A DNA stretch of 64,000 nucleotides from Nitrospira tepida (GTDB taxonomy: Bacteria; Nitrospirota; Nitrospiria; Nitrospirales; Nitrospiraceae), in contig NZ_OX365700.1 of NCBI RefSeq assembly GCF_947241125.1, positions 2,202,001 through 2,266,000 of the forward strand, read 5' to 3'. The stretch's first letter is position 1. The number at the start of each line of letters is the position of its first letter. This document shows positions 33,031-44,310 of the stretch, piece by piece. The position numbers were made by a program, and so were the translations under genes. A model generated the notes under the pieces. That model was not told where the DNA came from and searched no databases. It saw only the letters and a program-made list of their open reading frames with translations.

Positions 33031-34953
33031 CTACTTTTTGTCCTTGTCTACTTCTTCAAACTCCGCGTCCACAACCTTTTCATCGGTTTTCCCGGTCGCA
33101 CCGCCGTTGCCTTCCGGTCCTCCGGAGCCGCCCGGGGAGGCGGAGGCGCTGGCCTTCTTGTACATCTCCTCGGCCAGCTTATGGGAGGCGGAGGTGAGGG
33201 TTTGGGTGGCGGATTGGATGGCGTCGAGGTCGTTGCCTTCCATCGCCTTGCGCAAGGCGGCCACCGCATCCTTGATCTTGGTCTTCTCGTCCTCCGAGAT
33301 CTTGTCGCCGTGCTCGTTCAGATTTTTCTCCGTCCCGTAGATCAGCGTGTCGGCCTGGTTGCGGGCTTCGGCCAACTGCCGGCGCTTCTTGTCCTCGTCC
33401 GAATGGCTTTGCGCGTCGCGGACGAGCTTCTCGATCTCCTCCTTGCTGAGGCCGCTTGATGCCGTGATCTTGATCGACTGTTCCTTGCCGGTTCCAAGGT
33501 CCTTGGCCGAGACGTGCACGATGCCGTTGGCGTCGATGTCGAACGTCACCTCGACCTGCGGCACGCCGCGCGGAGCCGGCGGAATGCCCACGAGATCGAA
33601 CTGGCCGAGGAGCTTGTTGTCGTTGGCCATCTCGCGCTCCCCTTGGAAGACCCTGATCGTGACCGCGGTCTGGTTATCCGCGGCGGTGGAGAACACCTGG
33701 CTCTTCTTAGTCGGAATTGTGGTGTTCCGCTCGATCAAGTGGGTGAAGATCCCGCCGAGCGTTTCGATGCCGAGGGTCAACGGCGTCACGTCCAGCAGGA
33801 GGACATCCTTGACCTCGCCCTTAAGGACGCCGCCTTGAATGCCGGCCCCCACCGCGACCACCTCATCGGGGTTGACGCCCCGATGGGGTTCTTTGCCGAA
33901 GAAGTCCTTGACGGTCTGAATGACCTTCGGCATGCGGGTCATGCCGCCGACCAATACCACCTCGTGGATGTCCCGCGCGCCGACCCCGGCATCGACCAAG
34001 GCCTTCCGGCAGGGTTCGATCGTGCGCTGAATCAGGTCATCGACGAGCTGTTCGAGCTTCGCTCTCGTGAGTTTGGTCACCAAGTGTTTCGGACCGCTGG
34101 CGTCGGCCGTGATGAACGGCAGATTGATCTCGCTCTCTTGGGAGGAGGACAGCTCGATCTTGGCCCGCTCGGCGGCCTCCTTCAACCGCTGGAGCGCCAT
34201 GCGGTCCTTCTTAAGGTCGATGCCTTGATCCTTCTTGAACTCCTCGACGAGCCAGTCCATGATCCGCAGGTCGAAGTCGTCGCCGCCGAGATAGGTGTCG
34301 CCGTTGGTGGACTTCACCTCGAAGACGCCTTCGCCGATCTCAAGGATCGAAATGTCGAAGGTGCCGCCTCCCAGGTCGTAAACCGCGATGCGCTCGTCTT
34401 TTTTCTTGTCCAGGCCGTAGGCGAGCGAGGCGGCGGTCGGCTCGTTGATGATGCGCAACACGTTCAGGCCGGCGATCTGGCCGGCGTCTTTGGTGGCCTG
34501 ACGCTGGCTGTCGTCGAAATAGGCCGGGACGGTGATGACCGCCTCGGTCACTTTTTCGCCTAGATAGTCCTCCGCGGTCTGCTTCATTTTTTGCAGAATC
34601 ATCGCCGACACTTCGGCAGGGCTGTACCGTTTGCCACGAATCTCCACGTGCGCGTCGCCGTTGTCGGCTTCCACCACCTTGTAGGGGAGGCGCTTCATGG
34701 CGTCCTGCACCTCGCGGTTGCGGAACTTGCGCCCCATCAGGCGCTTCACCGAATAGATCGTGTTCTCGGGGTTGGTAATGGCCTGGCGTTTGGCGATTTG
34801 GCCGACCAGTCGCTCGCCCTTGTCGGTGATCGCGACCACCGACGGCGTGGTGCGGCTCCCCTCCGCATTGGCGATGACGGCGGGATCGCCGCCGCTCATG
34901 ATGGCCACACAGGAGTTGGTGGTTCCCAAATCAATGCCGATAACTTTTCCCAT
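33031..34953 (-). CDS. dnaK: DnaK (Hsp70) chaperone
   Basis: A 640-residue Hsp70. ATPase signatures [30 protein letters not shown] and [15 protein letters not shown] are present, followed by the [11 protein letters not shown] linker, the substrate-binding domain and a Gly/Ala-rich lid tail ending in [12 protein letters not shown]. It folds and protects proteins with DnaJ and GrpE. A near-consensus Shine-Dalgarno (GAAGGAGAGACCCA) precedes the ATG. No CIRCE element was seen. Confidence 0.98.
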   Translation of the reverse strand: MGKVIGIDLGTTNSCVAIMSGGDPAVIANAEGSRTTPSVVAITDKGERLVGQIAKRQAITNPENTIYSVKRLMGRKFRNREVQDAMKRLPYKVVEADNGDAHVEIRGKRYSPAEVSAMILQKMKQTAEDYLGEKVTEAVITVPAYFDDSQRQATKDAGQIAGLNVLRIINEPTAASLAYGLDKKKDERIAVYDLGGGTFDISILEIGEGVFEVKSTNGDTYLGGDDFDLRIMDWLVEEFKKDQGIDLKKDRMALQRLKEAAERAKIELSSSQESEINLPFITADASGPKHLVTKLTRAKLEQLVDDLIQRTIEPCRKALVDAGVGARDIHEVVLVGGMTRMPKVIQTVKDFFGKEPHRGVNPDEVVAVGAGIQGGVLKGEVKDVLLLDVTPLTLGIETLGGIFTHLIERNTTIPTKKSQVFSTAADNQTAVTIRVFQGEREMANDNKLLGQFDLVGIPPAPRGVPQVEVTFDIDANGIVHVSAKDLGTGKEQSIKITASSGLSKEEIEKLVRDAQSHSDEDKKRRQLAEARNQADTLIYGTEKNLNEHGDKISEDEKTKIKDAVAALRKAMEGNDLDAIQSATQTLTSASHKLAEEMYKKASASASPGGSGGPEGNGGATGKTDEKVVDAEFEEVDKDKK

Positions 34954-35036
34954 TGGGTCTCTCCTTCCTCACGAAGCGGCGCTGCCACCCGCCGGCCGGA
35001 TGACCCGACGAGCGGACCGCTTCGTTTTCCGTTGCG

Positions 35037-35633
35037 TCAAGAATCCTGGCCGGACTCCGAGTCTGGGGCCGAAGGGGCTGTCGCCACGCTCACCATCGCG
35101 GCCCGCAAGACACGGTCGTGCAATAGATAGCCCTTTTGAAACTCCTCGACCACGCATCCCGGCGCGATGCGTGAGCTTTCGACCTGGGTCACCGCTTGCT
35201 GGCAGGTCGGATCGAAGGGTTTACCGATACAGGATATCGGTTTGACCCCGAATCGGCCGATCGCCTCCTGCAGTTGCTTGAGGGTCAATTCCACCCCTTG
35301 GATCAAGGCGTCCGTTCCGGCGCTGGTCTTGGCGGCCTGAATGGCACGCTCCAGATTGTCGATCGCCGGAAGCAGTTCCTTCAGGATGGATTCGTTGCCG
35401 TAGCGAATGCTCTCCCGCTGTTCGCGCTGGGAGACCCGCTTGTAATTTTCCAGCTCCGCCACGGTCCTGAGGTAGCGATCGTGATTCGCCTTCGCCTCGT
35501 CGCTTTTTGCCGCGAGGCTCTCACGAAGTTGCTGCAGATCACTCACCTGCTGGCCGTCGCTTGATGCCACTTCAGCCGTGTCCTGATCGGATAAGTCGTT
35601 GAGACTGTTGCCGTTTTCCATGTTTTCATCCAC
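35037..35633 (-). CDS. grpE: GrpE nucleotide-exchange factor
   Basis: A 198-residue protein: acidic disordered N-terminus, long coiled coil (SDLQQLRESLAAKSDEAKAN), GrpE core (LRTVAELENYKRVSQREQR, LKELLPAIDNLERAI, GVELTLKQLQEAIGRFGV, GKPFDPTCQQAV) and the C-terminal beta domain (GYLLHDRVLRAAMVSVA). It opens DnaK to release ADP. It is the first gene of the chaperone operon; no hrcA precedes it. Confidence 0.95.
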   Translation of the reverse strand: MDENMENGNSLNDLSDQDTAEVASSDGQQVSDLQQLRESLAAKSDEAKANHDRYLRTVAELENYKRVSQREQRESIRYGNESILKELLPAIDNLERAIQAAKTSAGTDALIQGVELTLKQLQEAIGRFGVKPISCIGKPFDPTCQQAVTQVESSRIAPGCVVEEFQKGYLLHDRVLRAAMVSVATAPSAPDSESGQDS

Positions 35634-35769
35634 TGGGTATACCTATGGTTGTTGGTAGATAGCCACCGGGTCGGTAAAGTCAACAGGAACAGCGCAGAAA
35701 ATCTGGACGAGCAGACATGCGAGCAGGACAGGCAGGGAAAAGAGGCGAGAAAGAAATCGAACCTTCGGG

Positions 35770-36564
35770 TCAGGCCGGTTCTCCTCGATCGACGAGGTCG
35801 CCTCGATTGCGGCGATAGAGGAGTTCGAGACCTTCGAGCGTCAGAAACGGCTTGACCGCCTGAATGCGTCTCGATTCCGGTGCAATCACGGAGGCGAGCC
35901 CGCCCGTCGCGATGACCGTCGGGGTCGTGCAGAGCTCCCGCTGCATCCGGTCCACGATTTCATCCACCAGTCCCGCATAGCCGAAGATGAGGCCGGACTG
36001 AATGCTGCTCGCGGTGTCGCGCCCGATGACGGTCTTGGGGCTGATCAAGGCGACCTTGGGCAGCTTGGCCGTCCGGGACCAGAGCGCCTCCGCGGAAATC
36101 CCCAGCCCGGGAGCGATGACGCCGCCCAAATATTCCCCCCGTCTCGTGACGGCGCAGAACGTCGTCGCGGTGCCGAAATCGATGATGATGAGGTCCGTCC
36201 GGTACTGGGCGTAGGCTGCGGCGGCGTTGACAATCCGGTCGCTCCCGATCTCTTTCGGATTGGCATACCGGAGCTGCAAGCCGGAATCGGTGTCGGACGA
36301 GACGAGGTAGGGAATGCGGTGGAAAAACGCCTCGCTCATTGCCTCGATCGTGGAGGTGAGCGAGGGGACGACGCTTGAGATAATTACCCCATGGATCTGT
36401 TCGACCTGAAACCCGGCCAATTGAAGCAGCCCGCGAAGGTCGAGCCCGTATTCGTCGGCGGTCTTCTGGTGGTTGGTGGCAAGCCGCCAATGGCCCTGGA
36501 GGCGCGGCCCCTCGAACAACCCGCACACGAGATTGGTGTTGCCGATATCGATCGCGAGCAGCAT
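35770..36564 (-). CDS. coaX: Type III pantothenate kinase
   Basis: A 264-residue CoaX of the ASKHA fold: LLAIDIGNTNLVCGLFEG (phosphate 1), IIIDFGTATTFCAV with the catalytic Asp, YLGGVIAPGLGISAEAL and VIATGGLASVI. It makes 4'-phosphopantothenate, the first step to CoA. The ATG at 36564 gives the standard N-terminus; a GTG at 36585 adds seven residues. It is close behind birA, so the two vitamin/cofactor genes are co-transcribed with nadC. Confidence 0.95.
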   Translation of the reverse strand: MLLAIDIGNTNLVCGLFEGPRLQGHWRLATNHQKTADEYGLDLRGLLQLAGFQVEQIHGVIISSVVPSLTSTIEAMSEAFFHRIPYLVSSDTDSGLQLRYANPKEIGSDRIVNAAAAYAQYRTDLIIIDFGTATTFCAVTRRGEYLGGVIAPGLGISAEALWSRTAKLPKVALISPKTVIGRDTASSIQSGLIFGYAGLVDEIVDRMQRELCTTPTVIATGGLASVIAPESRRIQAVKPFLTLEGLELLYRRNRGDLVDRGEPA

Positions 36565-36588
36565 GGATACGTGCCTGTCGTTCACCCG

Positions 36589-37419
36589 TCATCGTAAGTG
36601 GACCACATCTCCAACCCGGACTGCAACCGTCTCCGCCTTCCGGGGGCCGGAGCTGGAGGAGAGGGATTGAACGAGGAGGGCTCCATCCGGCGCCACGGCT
36701 TCGGCCAGCCCGATCAAGGGAGGCGCGGCCGCGAACTCGATGCTGACCTGCCGGCCGATCGTGGCGCACAACCCTGTATAGGCCGAAATGGCCTGCGCGA
36801 TCTCGCCGTCCAGCACCGGTTCAAGCTGTTCTTCCAACCGCTCAAGAATATTGGAAAGAAGCCGCGCGCGGTCAACCGGCCGGCCGGTGGCCATGATCAA
36901 TGACGTGGCTGTGTCGTGCAGATCTTCCGGCAGGTCCTTCTGCGGCAGGTTGACGTTGAGTCCAATGCCGACGATGAAGAACGGAGGAGACTGAGTCGTC
37001 AACAGGCTTTCAGACAGGATCCCGCCCAGCTTGCGGCCGCCGAGGAGGAGATCGTTCGGCCATTTGAGCTGTGGAGTGATGGCGACCGTATCGGCGATGC
37101 CCAGCGCAACGGCCGTGCCGCTGGCAAGGGGAACCCATGCGGGCCAGTGGACATCATCAGAAAGAAGCCGGCGGCCACGGAGCAGCAGCGAGAAACAGAG
37201 ACCGTCGCCGGGACGGGAGAACCACGACCGGCCCCGACGGCCGCGGCCGGCGGTCTGGTGATCGGCGCAGACTACCGTGCCATGTTCGGCTCCTGCTTGA
37301 GCCAGCTTGAGCAGGGCGGAATTGGTCGAGTCGGTCTGCGAGAGGACGTGCAAATGCCGTCCGAAGACACGGGTTCGCAATGACGAGGCGACGGCTTCTT
37401 GGGTCAGATCATTCAACAA
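36589..37419 (-). CDS. birA: Biotin--[acetyl-CoA-carboxylase] ligase
   Basis: A 276-residue class I enzyme without the DNA-binding helix-turn-helix of E. coli BirA, so it cannot repress bio genes that way. Motifs: SQTDSTNSALLKLA, the biotinyl-AMP loop GRGRRGRSW, WPNDLLLGGRKLGGILSES and IGLNVNLP. It attaches biotin to the carboxylase carrier protein. It is 60 bp after nadC and 24 bp before the preferred coaX start. Confidence 0.94.
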   Translation of the reverse strand: MLNDLTQEAVASSLRTRVFGRHLHVLSQTDSTNSALLKLAQAGAEHGTVVCADHQTAGRGRRGRSWFSRPGDGLCFSLLLRGRRLLSDDVHWPAWVPLASGTAVALGIADTVAITPQLKWPNDLLLGGRKLGGILSESLLTTQSPPFFIVGIGLNVNLPQKDLPEDLHDTATSLIMATGRPVDRARLLSNILERLEEQLEPVLDGEIAQAISAYTGLCATIGRQVSIEFAAAPPLIGLAEAVAPDGALLVQSLSSSSGPRKAETVAVRVGDVVHLR

Positions 37420-37478
37420 GCGAGGCGGCGAAAGCCAACAAGCGGCAAGACCGCCGCGAAGATCATCCGCTTATGCAC

Positions 37479-38336
37479 TTACGCCGGGGTGAGGTCAAGG
37501 CTGATATCCGCCGCCGGCGCCGAATGGGTCAAGGCTCCGATCGAGATGAAGTCGGCCCCGGCCGCCGCATAGTCCCGGACCGTCGCCAGCGTGATGCCCC
37601 CCGAGACTTCCACCAGCGCCCGGCCCTTGATCAGATCAACGGCCCTTCGTACGTCGGCAGGAATCATGTTGTCCAGGAGGATCACGTCCGCTCCGCCGTC
37701 GAGCGCCATTGGGATCTGCTCCAGCGCATCGACCTCGACAATCATCCGCAGGCGATGCGGGGCCCGTTCTCTCGCAAGGCGGCAACCCTCCGCCAGCGAC
37801 AATCCCGCCTGCGCGAGCAACGCAATATGGTTGTCCTTGACCATAATGCCGTCGCTCAGCGAAAAGCGGTGGTTGGTCCCTCCGCCCAGGCTCACCGCCC
37901 ATTTTTCCAAGGCTCGGAGGCCGGGCAGCGTCTTCCGCGTATCGAGAATCTTGGCCGGATAGCCGCGGATTGCGTCGCAATAGGCGCGCGTGAGCGTGGC
38001 GATCCCGGAGAGGTGCTGTAAGAAATTCAGCGCGACCCGTTCCGCCCGCAGGATAGACCGGGCGTCTCCGGCGATCGTAAGCAGGGCAGCGCCCGCTTGC
38101 GCCGTCGAGCCGTCGGGAACGTGCTCGGTCATGGTCAAGGCGGCATCAACCTCTCGAAACGTCTGAATTGCGACCGCGAGCCCCGCCACGGTCACATGCT
38201 GCTTGGCCAGCACGACTGCGGAGGCGGACACAGGATCGGGAAACAGGGCGGCCGTGGTCGCGTCGCCGAAGGGCGCATCTTCCTGCAAGGCCGCCATCAC
38301 AATGCCGTGAAGCTGGTCAGGCGAAAGAGGCTGCAT
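37479..38336 (-). CDS. nadC: Nicotinate-nucleotide pyrophosphorylase (carboxylating)
   Basis: A 285-residue QPRTase: ALQEDAPFGDATT, the substrate loop RSILRAERVALNFLQHLSGIAT, KILDTRKTLPGLRALEKWAV, GGGTNHRFSLSDGIMVKDNH and VEVSGGITLATVRDYAAAG. It converts quinolinate and PRPP into nicotinate mononucleotide for NAD synthesis. It is separated from valS by 4 bp, forming a valS-nadC-birA-coaX operon. Confidence 0.96.
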   Translation of the reverse strand: MQPLSPDQLHGIVMAALQEDAPFGDATTAALFPDPVSASAVVLAKQHVTVAGLAVAIQTFREVDAALTMTEHVPDGSTAQAGAALLTIAGDARSILRAERVALNFLQHLSGIATLTRAYCDAIRGYPAKILDTRKTLPGLRALEKWAVSLGGGTNHRFSLSDGIMVKDNHIALLAQAGLSLAEGCRLARERAPHRLRMIVEVDALEQIPMALDGGADVILLDNMIPADVRRAVDLIKGRALVEVSGGITLATVRDYAAAGADFISIGALTHSAPAADISLDLTPA

Positions 38337-38340
38337 CGGG

Positions 38341-41091
<2,751 letters not shown>

Positions 41092-41264
41092 GGAGCTTCG
41101 TGACGGGCGATGAAGGAGCGCATCTTAGCATGCGTGCCGGAGCGCAACAAGAAGCGCGCACCGGCCGGATCCGGCTTGTACGTCCGAAACTCCTGTGTTA
41201 TAGATCGAGCGCCTCCGCCGCGACGGAATGCGGGCGCGCCCACTTAACCCGGAGAAGGATCACG

Positions 41265-41384
41265 ATGCCGAGAGGACGAGAGAAGGATCGGAAGGTCAGG
41301 CGGAAACACCGGAAGAATGTGCAACGGATGAAGGCATTGGCCCGCGCGCGACGGGCCGCGGCGAAGAAAACGAAGAAGTCCTGA
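41265..41384 (+). CDS. 39-residue highly basic protein
   Basis: Begins MPRGREKDRKVRRKHRKN after a good ribosome-binding site (GGAGAAGGATCACG). Of 39 residues about 22 are Lys or Arg, with one acidic pair and no hydrophobic core. This composition fits a protein bound to rRNA or another nucleic acid, like very small ribosomal proteins. I do not recognise a named family. It is convergent with the REC-domain gene; the 94-codon longer frame starts inside valS and is not used. Confidence 0.7.
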   Translation: MPRGREKDRKVRRKHRKNVQRMKALARARRAAAKKTKKS

Positions 41385-41410
41385 CGGTCTGGATTCCTGC
41401 TTGGAGGTGG

Positions 41411-42538
41411 CTATTCGAGCGCACTCAAGCGTTTGATTTCTTCACTCACCTGAGTTTCCGCCACGGCGGGGACGATCTCCTGCACGGCCTGTTCGATGGC
41501 AGTCAGGACGGCTTGCTCCACCGCAGCTTGGACGGCGGATTCGATGGCGGGTTTGGTGGTTTCCTCCATCCGCTGAAGGACGGTCGGCTCCAGCGAGACG
41601 AGATGGCTCGAGATCTGCTGGCTGACCAGACTGGGCAACTCCCGCCGCACGATCGGCTCGATTGAACCGGCTACGGCGGTCGGCGAGAGGACTTCGGCCA
41701 AGTGCGCGCGCACCGCATCCTGCACCTTCTCGTTGACCTGACGGTCCACCTCACGGGACACGAGGCTCTGAACCGACGTTGTCAGGGACTCGGTCACCTG
41801 CTTGGCGACGCCCGAGGCCATGGCATCGAAGAAGGTCTTGCTGGCCATCTCCAAGTGCGGCGGTGCAATGGGAGGTCTCGGCGACGATGAGGGTTGGGAG
41901 GAACGGGTCTCAGAGGGGCGGGCTTCGGTCGCTTGCGTAAGGGCCGTGGCGCGAGGCTGATCCGGCGGCGACGGTTGATCGATGTGTGGCGCGAGTGCCG
42001 GTGGATCGGCTGATGGTCCCTGGGGGGAGGCCTCCTTGGAGCCGGCAGGCTCGAAGGAGAAATTCAGCTCCTCACCGTCTTCGGCCGGGCTGTCACCTTC
42101 CTCCAGGTCGGTGGCCTGTGAGGTGGGGGGCCAAGTCCGTTTGGCTTTGCTCTTCTTGGCTGCCGCCTGTCCGGATGTTTCCAGAGACTGCAGAGTGTCC
42201 AGTAGGCTGCCCGGTTGGATCGGCTTGGTGAGGAAGACCGCGACGCCGAGCGAGCGGTACAATCCTTCGTCCGGGTGATCGGCGGAGTCGATCAGCGAGA
42301 TGATCGGGGTGTCGGTCAGATTATCCAGCTTGTTGAGTTCCTTGCAAAAACTGGAGAAGGTGATCTTGTTCAGGTGATAGTCCGCGATGACGGCCTTCGG
42401 CGCCATCTTCTTGGCAGCCTCCAGGGCGGAGGGGCCGTCCAGGAAACTGTAGACTTCGTATCCTTGGTCGGAGGACAGTTGTTCGATCATGCGGCGGACG
42501 GCCGGGCTGCTGTCGATGACAAAGAGTTTGGACGCCAT
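41411..42538 (-). CDS. REC-domain protein with a long helical C-terminus
   Basis: A 375-residue protein. Residues 1-120 form a receiver domain (KLFVIDSSPAVRRMIEQLS, phospho-Asp in KAVIADYHLN, switch and Lys in VAVFLTKPIQPGS). A disordered Pro/Ser/Glu-rich linker of about 110 residues follows. The last 130 residues are predicted to be continuous amphipathic helix (VSREVDRQVNEKVQDAVRAH; VQAAVEQAVLTAIEQAVQEI). No DNA-binding or enzymatic output is present, so it probably acts by protein contact or oligomerisation, as in polarity or motility regulators. Ribosome-binding site AAGGGG. Confidence 0.82.
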   Translation of the reverse strand: MASKLFVIDSSPAVRRMIEQLSSDQGYEVYSFLDGPSALEAAKKMAPKAVIADYHLNKITFSSFCKELNKLDNLTDTPIISLIDSADHPDEGLYRSLGVAVFLTKPIQPGSLLDTLQSLETSGQAAAKKSKAKRTWPPTSQATDLEEGDSPAEDGEELNFSFEPAGSKEASPQGPSADPPALAPHIDQPSPPDQPRATALTQATEARPSETRSSQPSSSPRPPIAPPHLEMASKTFFDAMASGVAKQVTESLTTSVQSLVSREVDRQVNEKVQDAVRAHLAEVLSPTAVAGSIEPIVRRELPSLVSQQISSHLVSLEPTVLQRMEETTKPAIESAVQAAVEQAVLTAIEQAVQEIVPAVAETQVSEEIKRLSALE

Positions 42539-42682
42539 GAGAAACCCCTTGTTGTCAATGGAATCGACGCTAGCAGAGGGGGTGGACCTTGTCAAAAGAA
42601 ATGCCCGATTTCACGTGGTTAGCATGACGATTTGCCAAGTGAGCATCGAGGTGTGTTTGATCGGTGCGGGGACCAGCCGGGG

Positions 42683-43432
42683 ATGGCATTGACGGATTCG
42701 CCGATCCACGTCGTGTTCTTTGATGCGGCCGGGACGCTGTTTCGGGTGAAGCGGTCCGTCGCCGACATCTACCTTGATCTGGCGGTTCCGTATGGGTTCC
42801 GCCGCGGACCGGACTCGCGCGAGGCGATCAAGGGAGCCTTCAAGCGCGCGATGCAGGATGCGCCGCCGCCGGCTTTCCAGGTCACCGATCCGGCCGAGAT
42901 CAAACGGTGCGAGCGGCTCTGGTGGTTCGATGTCGTGCACAATGTCTTCTATCGCGTGGGCATGTTCGACCGGTTCGACGATTTTTTTGAAGAGGTGTTT
43001 CGGCGCTTCGACGGTCCGGAATTTTGGGAGCTGTATCCGGAAACGATCGACGCATTGAAGGGCCTGCGGGATCGCGGATTGGAACTGGGCATCATTTCGA
43101 ACTTTGACTCGCGACTGTTCGGCGTCCTTAAGGGGCTCGGGATCGCCGACTATTTCGATACGGTCACAATTTCGTCGTTGGCCAGGTCCGCAAAACCGGC
43201 ACCAGGGATTTTTCGGTTGGCCTTGGAAAAACATGCGCTCGACCCGGAGGAAGCCCTGCATATTGGAGACAGTCTTCGGGACGATGTGGTGGGCGCGCAG
43301 AGGGCAGGCCTGGCCGGCCTGTTGATCCAGCGTCAGGGCGAGCAACCGGAGAGCGAGCCGCCTCAGGGGCTCAATCCGTTTCAGACGATCAAAACCTTGT
43401 CTGAACTGTCGGACTTGCTGAATCCACGATAG
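42683..43432 (+). CDS. HAD-family hydrolase (REG-2/HDHD3-like)
   Basis: A 249-residue haloacid-dehalogenase protein. Motif I is FFDAAGTLF: the nucleophile Asp is kept but the usual second Asp (DxDGT) is Ala, as in the REG-2-like branch. Motif II is IISNFDS, motif III the Lys in ARSAKPAPGIF, and motif IV HIGDSLRDDVVGA. A helical cap lies between I and II. Substrate unknown. The start (ATG at 42683, with GGGG close by) is a best guess. Confidence 0.85.
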   Translation: MALTDSPIHVVFFDAAGTLFRVKRSVADIYLDLAVPYGFRRGPDSREAIKGAFKRAMQDAPPPAFQVTDPAEIKRCERLWWFDVVHNVFYRVGMFDRFDDFFEEVFRRFDGPEFWELYPETIDALKGLRDRGLELGIISNFDSRLFGVLKGLGIADYFDTVTISSLARSAKPAPGIFRLALEKHALDPEEALHIGDSLRDDVVGAQRAGLAGLLIQRQGEQPESEPPQGLNPFQTIKTLSELSDLLNPR

Positions 43433-43501
43433 TCGAGAGTCTACCGATGGGCGGTCCAAGCCGTCGATGCAGACAAGTGTCGACCGATCCGTGGAGCCCT
43501 C

Positions 43502-44224
43502 TCAGGGAACCAGCAGCGGAACCACATCCTTGGCACGCCCCTGCAATGAGACATCCACGAGGGTGGAGTTGGGCGTCGGGTCTAGGTTAATTTCAACTAC
43601 GAAGGCCCCGGCTGCCTTGGCGATGGGGGCGAACGAGGCGGCGGGATAGACAATCCCAGACGTGCCGACGATCAGTAAGACCTCGCAACCTTCCAGTGCG
43701 GCATAGCTCCGATTGATATCCTCCGGCGCCAGGGATTCCCCGAACCAGACGATATGGGGTCTGAGCAGCCCTCCGCAGCCCGGGCAATAGGGGAGCAGGC
43801 GGATCGGGACCTCACGGTTTTCTCCGATCGCGCCGCAACCGGTGCAACGGACCTTCCAGATGTTGCCGTGAATCTCCGAGAGCTTGGTCGAGCCAGCCGC
43901 TCGATGCAAGCCGTCCACATTTTGAGTGATCAGCCAGAAGTCCGGGACCTGCTGCTCCAAGGTCGCGAGAGCCTCGTGGGCCTGGTTCGGCTTCTTGGTG
44001 GCGATCAACTCCCGGCGCCAGTTGTACCACTCCCAGACGAGCCGAGGATCTCGCTCAAATGCCTCCGGCATGGCCAGATCCTCGGCGCGAAAGTTCCGCC
44101 AGAGCCCGTCCGTCCCGCGGAATGTCGGCACGCCGCTGTCCGCCGAGACGCCGGCGCCTGTGAGGACGGTCACGCGTTGCGCCCCCGCCACTCGTTCCCT
44201 GACCTCAGCAATCCTGTTGCTCAT
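43502..44224 (-). CDS. cobB: SIR2-family NAD-dependent protein deacylase (class III sirtuin)
   Basis: A 240-residue sirtuin: GAGVSADSGVPTFRG (NAD binding), TQNVDGLHRAAG with the catalytic His segment ELHG-like SEIHGN, zinc pairs CTGC and CPGC, and RPHIVWFGES. The Tyr/Arg pair (EWYNWRR) that selects succinyl and malonyl lysines in SIRT5 and CobB is present, so desuccinylation is likely beside deacetylation. It is convergent with the HAD gene. Confidence 0.94.
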   Translation of the reverse strand: MSNRIAEVRERVAGAQRVTVLTGAGVSADSGVPTFRGTDGLWRNFRAEDLAMPEAFERDPRLVWEWYNWRRELIATKKPNQAHEALATLEQQVPDFWLITQNVDGLHRAAGSTKLSEIHGNIWKVRCTGCGAIGENREVPIRLLPYCPGCGGLLRPHIVWFGESLAPEDINRSYAALEGCEVLLIVGTSGIVYPAASFAPIAKAAGAFVVEINLDPTPNSTLVDVSLQGRAKDVVPLLVP

Positions 44225-44310
44225 GACGAGACGCGATTATACGCCGGTGTCGGGGTTTTCTCCTCCGTGCTATAGTACCGCTCTCATTTGTCTCGTCGGG
44301 GGGATGAATC

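Noticed and set aside
35634-35769. CIRCE element or hrcA before grpE
   Set aside because: No TTAGCACTC-N9-GAGTGCTAA-like repeat and no hrcA coding sequence is present between grpE and coaX.
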